A stretch of 64,000 bases of DNA from positions 2,300,501 through 2,364,500 of the forward strand of contig NZ_AP024154.1 in NCBI RefSeq assembly GCF_015533855.1, in the 5' to 3' direction. This document shows, piece by piece, positions 43,022 through 50,253 of the stretch. The notes below the pieces were generated by a model, which did not search any database, was not told where the DNA came from, and was given only the letters and a program-made list of their open reading frames with translations. Numbering within the stretch: the first letter of the stretch is position 1; the number at the start of each line of letters is the position of its first letter. Both the position numbers and the translations under genes were made by a program. The stretch comes from Echinicola sp. 20G (lineage in GTDB: Bacteria > Bacteroidota > Bacteroidia > Cytophagales > Cyclobacteriaceae).

Positions 43022-44917
43022 ATGGCAGTAGCTAACATATCATCACACGGTACTACGGCACATGATCATCACGATGATCATGCACATAGTGATAACTTTA
43101 TCACTAAGTATATCTTTAGTACCGACCATAAAATGATTGGTAAGCAGTTTTTGGTTACCGGTATTGTATGGGCACTAATCGGTGGTTTCCTTTCAATCCT
43201 ATTCAGGTTGCAATTAGGTTTCCCTGAGATGGACATGACTTTCCTAAAGCCTTTATTGGGTGGATGGATTGACGAAAGTGGTGCTTTGGATACCAATTTC
43301 TATTTGGCCTTGGTGACCATGCACGGAACCATCATGGTATTCTTTGTATTGACAGCTGGTCTGAGTGGTACATTCTCTAATTACTTGATTCCACTTCAGA
43401 TTGGTGCTAGAGACATGGCTTCTGGATTTATGAACATGCTTTCTTACTGGTTCTTCTTTATGGCTGGTTTGATCATGTTTATTTCCTTGTTTATTTCTAC
43501 TGGTCCTGCCGGTGGTGGTTGGGTGATTTATCCTCCTTTGTCTGCTTTGCAGCAGGCTATTCCAGGTTCAGGTCTAGGAATGACGCTTTGGTTGGTGGCT
43601 ATGGTGTTCTTTATTGCTTCTCAGTTGTTGGGTGGTATCAATTACATCACTACTGTTATTAACTTGAGAACAAAGGGAATGTCTTTCTCTAGACTTCCTT
43701 TGACCATTTGGTCATTCTTCTTGACTGCAGTGATTGGACTATTGTCTTTCCCTGTATTATTTGCTGCGGCATTGTTATTGGTATTTGATAGAAGTTTCGG
43801 TACTTCTTTCTACTTGTCAGATATTTATATTGGTGGAGAGGCTTTGCCGAATACTGGTGGTAGTGCCGTGTTGTTCCAGCACTTGTTCTGGTTCCTAGGT
43901 CACCCAGAAGTATACATCGTATTGCTTCCTGCATTGGGTATCACTTCAGAAGTAATTGCAACCAATTCTAGAAAGCCAATCTTCGGTTACAAAGCCATGA
44001 TTCTTTCCATGTTGGGCATTACTGTATTGTCTTTCGTGGTGTGGGCTCACCATATGTTCGTGTCTGGAATGAATCCATTCTTAGGGTCTATCTTTATGTT
44101 CTTGACATTGATTATTGCCGTACCTTCAGCTGTAAAAGTATTTAACTACCTGACTACTCTTTGGAGAGGCAACTTGGTATTTACGCCAGCGATGCTTTTC
44201 TCTATCGGTTTGGTATCTTTCTTTATCTCTGGAGGTCTAACTGGTATTTTCTTGGGTAACTCTGCTGTGGATATTCAGCTTCACGACACTTATTTCGTAG
44301 TGGCTCACTTCCACTTGGTAATGGGATCTGCTTCGTTCTTTGGATTGATGGCAGGTGTATACCACTGGTTCCCTAAAATGTTTGGTAGAATGATGGATGC
44401 CAAATTAGGTTATATCCACTTCTGGTTGACATTCGTAGGAGTTTACATGGTGTTCTTCCCAATGCACTACATCGGTATTGCGGGATTCCCTAGAAGATAC
44501 TATAGCTGGACGAACTTTAACTTTGCTGACATGTATACAGACTTGAACATGTTTGTATCTGTAGCAGCGATCATTACTTTCGGTTCTCAGTTTATCTTCT
44601 TGTTCAACTTCTTCTACAGCATGTATAGAGGAAGAAGAGCACCTCAAAACCCATGGAAATCCAATACTTTGGAGTGGACTACTCCAGTGGAGCCTGGGCA
44701 TGGTAACTGGCCTGGAGAAATTCCAACGGTTTACAGATGGCCATATGATTACTCCAAACCAGGTGCAAAAGATGACTTTATTCCTCAAACTGTACCATTG
44801 TCTTCAACTCCAGAGTCTAACTTACCTCACGAAGCGGAGCAGGTGAAATTGGAGAAGGAAATTATGGCAGAAGAGGGTGGAGATGTCCTTGTAGCTAATG
44901 AATCAAAAGACGCTTAA
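43022..44917 (+). CDS. coxA: Cytochrome c oxidase subunit I
   Basis: This 631-residue, twelve-helix subunit carries haem a and the haem a3-CuB centre. After a His-rich N-terminal leader (HGTTAHDHHDDHAHSDNF) come FSTDHKMIGKQF, the haem a His in LVTMHGTIMVFFV, FWFLGHPEVYIVLLPALG (CuB His and cross-linked Tyr), VVWAHHMFVSGMNPFL (CuB histidines), and VVAHFHLVMGSASFFG (haem a and a3 ligands). The Glu of the D-channel type (GHPEVYI) is present. C-terminal tail is soluble. The last 20 bp overlap ctaA. Confidence 0.96.
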   Translation: MAVANISSHGTTAHDHHDDHAHSDNFITKYIFSTDHKMIGKQFLVTGIVWALIGGFLSILFRLQLGFPEMDMTFLKPLLGGWIDESGALDTNFYLALVTMHGTIMVFFVLTAGLSGTFSNYLIPLQIGARDMASGFMNMLSYWFFFMAGLIMFISLFISTGPAGGGWVIYPPLSALQQAIPGSGLGMTLWLVAMVFFIASQLLGGINYITTVINLRTKGMSFSRLPLTIWSFFLTAVIGLLSFPVLFAAALLLVFDRSFGTSFYLSDIYIGGEALPNTGGSAVLFQHLFWFLGHPEVYIVLLPALGITSEVIATNSRKPIFGYKAMILSMLGITVLSFVVWAHHMFVSGMNPFLGSIFMFLTLIIAVPSAVKVFNYLTTLWRGNLVFTPAMLFSIGLVSFFISGGLTGIFLGNSAVDIQLHDTYFVVAHFHLVMGSASFFGLMAGVYHWFPKMFGRMMDAKLGYIHFWLTFVGVYMVFFPMHYIGIAGFPRRYYSWTNFNFADMYTDLNMFVSVAAIITFGSQFIFLFNFFYSMYRGRRAPQNPWKSNTLEWTTPVEPGHGNWPGEIPTVYRWPYDYSKPGAKDDFIPQTVPLSSTPESNLPHEAEQVKLEKEIMAEEGGDVLVANESKDA

Positions 44918-45980
44918 AAATATTAGCAGCTTTCGCAGGGTCAGTTTGATCACTGTGATAGCTGTTTATTTCTTGATTTTGGTTGGAGGGATTGTCCGCA
45001 GTTCCGGTTCCGGAATGGGATGTCCAGACTGGCCAAAATGCTTCGGGTGTTGGGTGCCTCCAACAGATGCCAGTCAACTTCCCGAAAATTATCAAGAAGT
45101 TTATCTCAACAAAAGGTTAGAGAAAAACGAAAGGTTTGTCAAAATGCTTCATGCCTTGGGCTTCCATGAGAAGGCTGAGGAAATCAAGCATGATAAAGCA
45201 ATACTTATCGAAGGTGAGTTTAATGCGACAAAGACCTGGATTGAATATCTGAATAGGCTTACCGGAGCGGTTATTGGCTTATTGGTAATAGCCACTTTCC
45301 TATATTCATGGAAATTGCGACAAGAAGATAAGTTACTGCCTCTTCTTTCCTTCCTGAATTTGGGGTTGGTTATTTTCCAAGGCTGGATTGGTTCCATAGT
45401 GGTATCGACCAATCTCCTTCACTGGATGATTACGGTACACATGATCTTGGCTTTACTGATTGTATGTTTATTGCTTTATGTTCACTATAGGGCATACAAA
45501 CTGAATCATGTTGTAAAACTGAAGACGGATAGGCCTTCTCATTTATTTGTAGTATTAATCATTGGTTTTGTACTGATGATGCTGCAAGTTGTCTGGGGAA
45601 CACAGGTAAGAGAGCAGGTGGATATGGTGGCCGTGAAGTTTGGCAATCTTTTCCGAGCTGAGTGGATTGATCATTTGGGAATCGATTTTCTTATTCACAG
45701 ATCATTCTCTTTACTGCTATTAGGCATTCACCTTTGGTTTATATATAAAGTATATAGACTTTCATATCGGAAGTCAAGTATATTGAAATGGTCACAAATA
45801 ATGGTGGTTTTAATCTTTTTTGAAATCATCACAGGGGCTGGAATGGCCTACTTTGGTATTCCTGCCTTCTTGCAGCCTATCCACTTATTGGTGGGATCCT
45901 TGATCATCGGGGTGCAATTTGTGATTTTATTACAATTGAGAGATCAAAAGAAGATAGTGTTAAATACATCCAAATCATGA
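44898..45980 (+). CDS. ctaA: Haem A synthase (CtaA/COX15)
   Basis: CtaA oxidises the C8 methyl of haem O to formyl, making haem A for the oxidase. The 360-residue product has eight helices. Motifs include GGIVRSSGSGMGCPDWPKCF with the conserved cysteines (GCPDWPKCFGC), TWIEYLNRLTGAVIGLLVIA, NLLHWMITVHMILALL, LQVVWGTQVREQVD and LIHRSFSLLLLGIHLW with paired histidines. The COX15-type version here has a roughly 60-residue loop after the first helix. It overlaps coxA by 20 bp and ctaB by 4 bp (ATGA). Confidence 0.93.
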   Translation: MNQKTLKNISSFRRVSLITVIAVYFLILVGGIVRSSGSGMGCPDWPKCFGCWVPPTDASQLPENYQEVYLNKRLEKNERFVKMLHALGFHEKAEEIKHDKAILIEGEFNATKTWIEYLNRLTGAVIGLLVIATFLYSWKLRQEDKLLPLLSFLNLGLVIFQGWIGSIVVSTNLLHWMITVHMILALLIVCLLLYVHYRAYKLNHVVKLKTDRPSHLFVVLIIGFVLMMLQVVWGTQVREQVDMVAVKFGNLFRAEWIDHLGIDFLIHRSFSLLLLGIHLWFIYKVYRLSYRKSSILKWSQIMVVLIFFEIITGAGMAYFGIPAFLQPIHLLVGSLIIGVQFVILLQLRDQKKIVLNTSKS

Positions 45981-46882
45981 GGACAGTTAATTTATCTGAA
46001 GCGTCCTTCATAGAGAGTATAATCATTAGAAGTAAAGCTTATTATGAACTGATTAAGTTCCGGCTTTCTGCTTTGGTTACCTTCTCTGCTGTTTTCGGAT
46101 TTGTTTTGGGAGACAGTGGCGTAATATTTTCTTGGGGCAAGTTCTTTGCTTTGATGGTCGGAGGTTTTCTGATCAGTGGGGCTTCTGGAGCTGCCAATGA
46201 GATTTTGGAGAGGGATTATGATAAATTGATGAAGAGGACACAAAATAGACCTCTTCCATTAAACATTATCTCTGTCAATGAAGCATATTGGTTTGCCGTA
46301 GTATTGGCTTTGATAGGAATCAGTGTACTATGGTTCTTTACCAATCCCCTTACTACAGGTTTGGGCGTACTGAGCATGATCCTTTATGCTTTTGTTTACA
46401 CTCCTCTAAAGAGAGTGGGGCCAATAGCTGTATTTGTAGGAGCTATTCCTGGGGCCATGCCTCCCTTGCTGGGATGGACCGCAGCTACTGGAGCTATTAC
46501 ATATGAGGCATTGATTATCTTCGGTATTCAATTTATCTGGCAATTCCCGCATTTCTGGGCCATTGCTTGGGTAAGTGATGAGGATTATAAAAAAGCTGGA
46601 TTCAAGTTGCTTCCTTCAGGAGGTAGAAAGGATTTGAATACAGCCATCCAAATTATGATTTACACCCTGTTTTTATTGCCTTTGGGTTTATTGCCAAGTT
46701 ATTTTGGTTTGACAGGTTTGAATTCAGGAATTGTAGCTACCGTTTGCGGATCTTTGTTTTTGGCACAAACCTTTTCTTTGATGAGGGATTGTTCCAGAAA
46801 GTCAGCATTGAAAATAATGTTTGGTTCATTCCTTTATTTGCCAATAGTGCAGATAGCTTATTTATTAGATAAAATACCATAA
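45977..46882 (+). CDS. ctaB: Protohaem IX farnesyltransferase (haem O synthase, CtaB/CyoE)
   Basis: CtaB farnesylates haem B to haem O, the step before CtaA. The 301-residue product is a UbiA-type prenyltransferase with KFRLSALVTFSAVFGFVLGD, ANEILERDYDKLMKRTQNRP (the Asp-rich NxxxDxxxD motif), YTPLKRVGPIAVFVGAIPGA, PPLLGWTAA and the second motif WVSDEDYKKAGFKLLP. Overlaps ctaA by 4 bp and its stop overlaps the next start by 1 bp, so the three genes are translationally coupled. Confidence 0.94.
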   Translation: MRTVNLSEASFIESIIIRSKAYYELIKFRLSALVTFSAVFGFVLGDSGVIFSWGKFFALMVGGFLISGASGAANEILERDYDKLMKRTQNRPLPLNIISVNEAYWFAVVLALIGISVLWFFTNPLTTGLGVLSMILYAFVYTPLKRVGPIAVFVGAIPGAMPPLLGWTAATGAITYEALIIFGIQFIWQFPHFWAIAWVSDEDYKKAGFKLLPSGGRKDLNTAIQIMIYTLFLLPLGLLPSYFGLTGLNSGIVATVCGSLFLAQTFSLMRDCSRKSALKIMFGSFLYLPIVQIAYLLDKIP

Positions 46883-47463
46883 TGGAAGAGAAGTTAGCAT
46901 ACATAGAGGAGGCAGAGCAACCTATTGCCATGCACCCGAAGAAGTTTGCCTTGTGGTTATTTATCGTGAGTGTGGTCATGATATTTGCAGCGTTGACCAG
47001 CGCATTTATAGTAAGACAGGGTGAAGGGAATTGGTTGGATTATGATTTGCCACAAGTACTTTGGTTTACCTCAGGTATTATTTTACTGAGCAGTGCCAGT
47101 CTGCATTGGGCTTATATTTCAGCCAAAAATGATCAACTGACCAACCTTAAAGTGGCACTGTCCATCACAACTGTTTTGGGGATTGCGTTCTTGATCGGTC
47201 AGTGGTACAGTTGGGTTGCCTTGGTGGAAAGAGATGTTTATTTTGTGGGGAATCCAGCAGGTTCATTTATGTATGTACTGACGGGATTGCACGCAGCGCA
47301 CTTGATAAGCGGTGTGATATTTCTAATTATTGTATTAATTTCGTCCTTTAGATATAAAATTCATTCCCAGAGGATGAATACCATGGAAATGTGTGCTACT
47401 TATTGGCACTTTCTGGGTGGGCTTTGGATCTATCTATTTGTGTTTTTATTATTGAATCATTAA
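46882..47463 (+). CDS. Cytochrome c oxidase subunit III-type protein (first copy)
   Basis: This 193-residue, five-helix protein belongs to the haem-copper oxidase subunit III superfamily: MHPKKFALWLFIVSVVMIFA, ALTSAFIVRQGEGNWLDYDL, LITVLGIAFLIGQWYSWVAL-like third helix region, SFMYVLTGLHAAHLISGVIF and the final TYWHFLGGLWIYLFVFLLL. The GLHAAHLISG and YWHFLGGLW motifs are diagnostic. It is the shorter of two adjacent subunit III genes. Starts on the last base of the ctaB stop. Confidence 0.9.
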   Translation: MEEKLAYIEEAEQPIAMHPKKFALWLFIVSVVMIFAALTSAFIVRQGEGNWLDYDLPQVLWFTSGIILLSSASLHWAYISAKNDQLTNLKVALSITTVLGIAFLIGQWYSWVALVERDVYFVGNPAGSFMYVLTGLHAAHLISGVIFLIIVLISSFRYKIHSQRMNTMEMCATYWHFLGGLWIYLFVFLLLNH

Positions 47464-47489
47464 GAATATTAAGTTAAAATCTAGATTAT

Positions 47490-48260
47490 ATGTCATCGAC
47501 TGCAATTGAAATCAACTCCAAGAGAGGAACCTGGGGTGGTGGAAATGAGCCTTTAAAGGCCAGCTATGGAAAGCTCATGATGTGGTTTTTCCTTCTTTCC
47601 GACATCTTTACTTTTGCTGCTTTCTTGATCACTTATGGTGCGATCAGAGTAAGTTATCCTGCCTTTGAAGGCCCTGTTCATGATTTTGTCAGTTCTAATG
47701 AGTACTGGCCTATTCCAGAAATGATTTTCAATGCCGTGCCATTTCTGCATGGTGTTCATGCTCCCTTGGTATTCGTAGGTATCATGACATTTATCTTGAT
47801 CATGTCTTCTGTAACAATGGTGTTGGCAGTAGAGGCAGGTCATAGAAATGATAGACAGGATGTCGTGAAGTGGATGCTTTGGACTATGCTAGGTGGAATT
47901 ACATTCTTAAGCTGTCAGGCTTGGGAATGGTCTCACTTTATCCATGGAACGGACGCGGGAACGATGATGACTTATGTCAATACATTTGGAGAAACCGTGA
48001 AAGAAGTAGTTTTTGGGGCTAACTTGCATGTCAATGAGTATGGTCCGGCTCCTTTTGCGCAGTTGTTCTTCTTCATTACTGGTTTCCACGGATTCCACGT
48101 AACCATTGGTGTAGTATTGCTTTTCTTGGCTTTTTATCAGGCAGCTGTAGGTATCTACGAAAGAAGAGGTCACTACGAAATGATTGAAAAAATTGGTCTA
48201 TACTGGCACTTTGTAGATTTGGTGTGGGTATTTGTATTTACCTTCTACTACCTTGTCTAA
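47490..48260 (+). CDS. coxC: Cytochrome c oxidase subunit III (second copy)
   Basis: The 256-residue product is a second subunit III, longer by an extended loop (residues about 55-90 and 145-190). Landmarks are SYGKLMMWFFLLSDIFTFAA, FLITYGAIRVSYPAF, GGITFLSCQAWEWSHFIH, AQLFFFITGFHGFHVTIGVV and the terminal IGLYWHFVDLVWVFVFTFYY. TGFHGFHVTIG and WHFVDxVW are classic subunit III motifs. It starts 26 bp after the first copy. Tandem subunit III genes occur in other Bacteroidota oxidase loci. Confidence 0.93.
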   Translation: MSSTAIEINSKRGTWGGGNEPLKASYGKLMMWFFLLSDIFTFAAFLITYGAIRVSYPAFEGPVHDFVSSNEYWPIPEMIFNAVPFLHGVHAPLVFVGIMTFILIMSSVTMVLAVEAGHRNDRQDVVKWMLWTMLGGITFLSCQAWEWSHFIHGTDAGTMMTYVNTFGETVKEVVFGANLHVNEYGPAPFAQLFFFITGFHGFHVTIGVVLLFLAFYQAAVGIYERRGHYEMIEKIGLYWHFVDLVWVFVFTFYYLV

Positions 48261-48282
48261 CTAACAATAATATTCAATAGCT

Positions 48283-48612
48283 ATGTCATTACACGAAAAT
48301 AACAGCACATTGGAGGTATTGCCTCGCAATAAAGAGAAGATCAAAAAAATATGGAAGACAGCTTTGATCCTTTTGGTGATCACTTCCGTAGAATTCTTGT
48401 TGGCTTTTACCATGGAAAGGGGAATGTTATTGTTCGCCATATTCATTGGTCTTACTTTGGTGAAAGCGGCCTACATCATGATGGAATTCATGCACTTGAA
48501 AGATGAGTCCAAGACCTTGTTTTGGTCTATCATGCTTCCTTTGATCTTTTTGGTTTGGTTGCTAATAGCCCTATCCAAAGAAGGTGCTGACATCTTTATG
48601 TATAGATGGTAA
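48283..48612 (+). CDS. Cytochrome c oxidase subunit IV-type small membrane protein
   Basis: This 109-residue protein has three helices (IWKTALILLVITSVEFLLAF, GMLLFAIFIGLTLVKAAYIM, FWSIMLPLIFLVWLLIAL) and the LVKAAYIMMEFMHLKDE motif of prokaryotic COX4-type subunits. Its role is structural. It is 22 bp after the second subunit III gene and is followed 24 bp later by the operon's strong terminator. Confidence 0.88.
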   Translation: MSLHENNSTLEVLPRNKEKIKKIWKTALILLVITSVEFLLAFTMERGMLLFAIFIGLTLVKAAYIMMEFMHLKDESKTLFWSIMLPLIFLVWLLIALSKEGADIFMYRW

Positions 48613-48635
48613 AACATCAATAAAATATTTACAAT

Positions 48636-48677
48636 AAAAGTAGGTTGGAAGGAATGCTTCCAACCTACTTTTTTGTT
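48636..48677 (+). terminator. Strong terminator closing the act-cox operon
   Basis: AAAAGTAGGTTGGAAG, loop GAATG, CTTCCAACCTACTTTT: a 16 bp perfect stem running into TTTTTTGTTTG. It overlaps the possible TTG start of the next frame at 48645 and so shows that the sco start is the later ATG at 48690. Confidence 0.93.
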
Positions 48678-48689
48678 TGTAGAGGAGAT

Positions 48690-49358
48690 ATGAAAGTGGT
48701 AAGATTATTACAGGTTATGGTGCTCATCTGTATCTTGATGGTACCTGTGCTGATTGTGTTGTTTCTCCGGAATTTTGGAGAAAATGAATATGATATTCCC
48801 GTGCTTTATGAAAATGGGGTAGAGGATCCTTTTGGTGATTGTAACTTTACTTCTGAAGGCCAGCATTATATTCCAGAGTTTAGTTTTGTGGCTCAGGACA
48901 GTAGTGTGGTGGGAAGAGCTGAAATGGAAGGAAAAGTGACTGTAGTTGACTTTTTCTTTTCTAGCTGTCCAAGCATTTGTCCTGTTATGTCACAGGAAAT
49001 GGAGAGGGTCCAGGATGCTTTTCGTAACGAAAGCAAAGTACAGCTTTATTCGATCAGTATAGATCCGGATTATGACACCCCTAAAGTGCTTTCCGAATAT
49101 GCAGAGCTTCATGGTGCCAAACCTGAAAAATGGTTTTTTCTTAATGGTCCCAAACAGGAAGTTTATGACTTGGCCCGATGTGGCTTTATTTTGCCTACTG
49201 TTGATGGAGAAGGTGTAGCAGAAGACTTTGTTCATAGTGATAAATTGGCGCTTATAGACGAGAAAGGAAGGATTAGGGGGTACTATAGTGGCACCAATCG
49301 AGAGGATGTGGACTTGCTGATTTTAGAGACAAAAATATTATTACATGGAAAAGAATAG
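48690..49358 (+). CDS. sco: SCO1/SenC-family copper chaperone
   Basis: Sco proteins insert copper into the CuA site of oxidase subunit II. From ATG 48690 (preceded by GAGGAG) the product is 222 residues with an N-terminal membrane anchor (VVRLLQVMVLICILMVPVLI) and a thioredoxin-like domain containing the copper motif SSCPSICPVMSQEM and the distal His in VAEDFVHSDKLALIDEKG. The chosen start lies just past the operon terminator, so it is either expressed by read-through or has its own promoter that I cannot see. The last 14 bp overlap the DUF420 gene. Confidence 0.92.
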   Translation: MKVVRLLQVMVLICILMVPVLIVLFLRNFGENEYDIPVLYENGVEDPFGDCNFTSEGQHYIPEFSFVAQDSSVVGRAEMEGKVTVVDFFFSSCPSICPVMSQEMERVQDAFRNESKVQLYSISIDPDYDTPKVLSEYAELHGAKPEKWFFLNGPKQEVYDLARCGFILPTVDGEGVAEDFVHSDKLALIDEKGRIRGYYSGTNREDVDLLILETKILLHGKE

Positions 49359-49899
49359 CATTTCATCCCCAAAAGAGGAAAAAGGGGTTTATAGAGTAAT
49401 TACCATCATTTCTATTTTGATTCCTGTGGTGGTAGCGATCTTGTTATTTATGCCTTCTAAGCTTGATCTGGCCAGCGAATGGGTTTATTTTCTACCACAT
49501 CTCAATGCTGTAATCAACTTTACTGCCAGCTTAGCATTGATTGCTGGCTTGGTTTTTATCAAAAATAAAAGGATTAATTTTCATCGGATTTGCATGACAA
49601 TAGCCTTCGGCTTAGGAGCTATATTCTTGGTTTCTTATGTGGTTTACCATGCATCTGCAGAAAGCACCAGCTTTGGTGGAGAAGGTCTTATTCGAACGGT
49701 TTATTTTGTTATTCTGCTTACACATATTGTGTTGGCTGCGGTAGCATTATTCCCTATTCTTTTGGCGTATTATTATGGTACCAAAGGTATGGTGGAGAAG
49801 CATCGGAAAATTGTGAGATATGCTTATCCTATTTGGCTCTATGTCACCATTAGTGGAGTGATCGTTTACTTGATGATCAGTCCTTACTATTCACATTAA
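49345..49899 (+). CDS. DUF420 family membrane protein
   Basis: This 184-residue protein has five helices and the DUF420 landmarks FLPHLNAVINFTASLALIAG, KRINFHRICMTIAFGLGAIF, TVYFVILLTHIVLAAVALFP and KHRKIVRYAYPIWLYVTISG. The family neighbours oxidase genes across bacteria (CtaM-like) and is thought to help oxidase assembly; histidines in LPHLNA, FHRI, YHAS, LTHIVL and KHRKI fit haem or copper binding. It overlaps sco by 14 bp. Confidence 0.85.
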   Translation: MEKNSISSPKEEKGVYRVITIISILIPVVVAILLFMPSKLDLASEWVYFLPHLNAVINFTASLALIAGLVFIKNKRINFHRICMTIAFGLGAIFLVSYVVYHASAESTSFGGEGLIRTVYFVILLTHIVLAAVALFPILLAYYYGTKGMVEKHRKIVRYAYPIWLYVTISGVIVYLMISPYYSH

Positions 49900-49924
49900 A
49901 CTAAAACAGGTATCCAGTCGTTGA

Positions 49925-50179
49925 ATGGTTATGAAGTCTTTTGTTTATAAATTTTATTTAATTGTTCTATTAATAGTTGTGCCACAAACTTTCAGCTTGG
50001 CGCAATGTGCCATGTGCCGGGCCTCTGTGGAAAATAATGTTTCCAACGGTGATACTACTGTGGGAGCCGGGTTGAATATGGGTATTCTTTACTTGTTTGT
50101 GGCTCCTTATTTACTGGCAGCGGTTATTGGTTTTTTGTGGTATAGGAATTCACGAAAGAAAAAGGTGGTGCCGGCTTGA
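49925..50179 (+). CDS. Small membrane protein with CAMC motif, oxidase-linked, unknown function
   Basis: The 84-residue product (possibly starting at the second ATG, 49931) has a signal peptide ending TFSLA, a short outward segment with QCAMCRASVENN, then one helix (MGILYLFVAPYLLAAVIGFL) and a basic cytoplasmic tail (RNSRKKKVVPA). The CxxC could bind a metal or act in redox. Its place after sco and DUF420 suggests a part in oxidase assembly (inference). A terminator follows 14 bp after the stop. Confidence 0.72.
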   Translation: MVMKSFVYKFYLIVLLIVVPQTFSLAQCAMCRASVENNVSNGDTTVGAGLNMGILYLFVAPYLLAAVIGFLWYRNSRKKKVVPA

Positions 50180-50193
50180 TAAGTTAATTAAGG

Positions 50194-50226
50194 AAAGCAA
50201 AGTTTGAAATTAGACTTTGCTTTTTT
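50194..50226 (+). terminator. Terminator after the sco-DUF420 unit
   Basis: AAAGCAAAGT, a 10 nt loop, ACTTTGCTTT: 10 bp stem followed by TTTAC after a six-T run. Separates the respiratory block from the sensor kinase gene. Confidence 0.85.
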
Positions 50227-50253
50227 ACTTTTAATACTATTGTGAGGTGAAGT

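Noticed and set aside
46882..48260. Two adjacent subunit III genes as one frameshifted gene
   Set aside because: Each has its own start, a full helix set and its own WHF.. end, and tandem subunit III genes occur elsewhere in the phylum.
48645..48689. Start of the sco gene at TTG 48645
   Set aside because: This segment is the stem of the operon terminator; a better ATG with a GAGGAG lies at 48690 and matches the membrane anchor.
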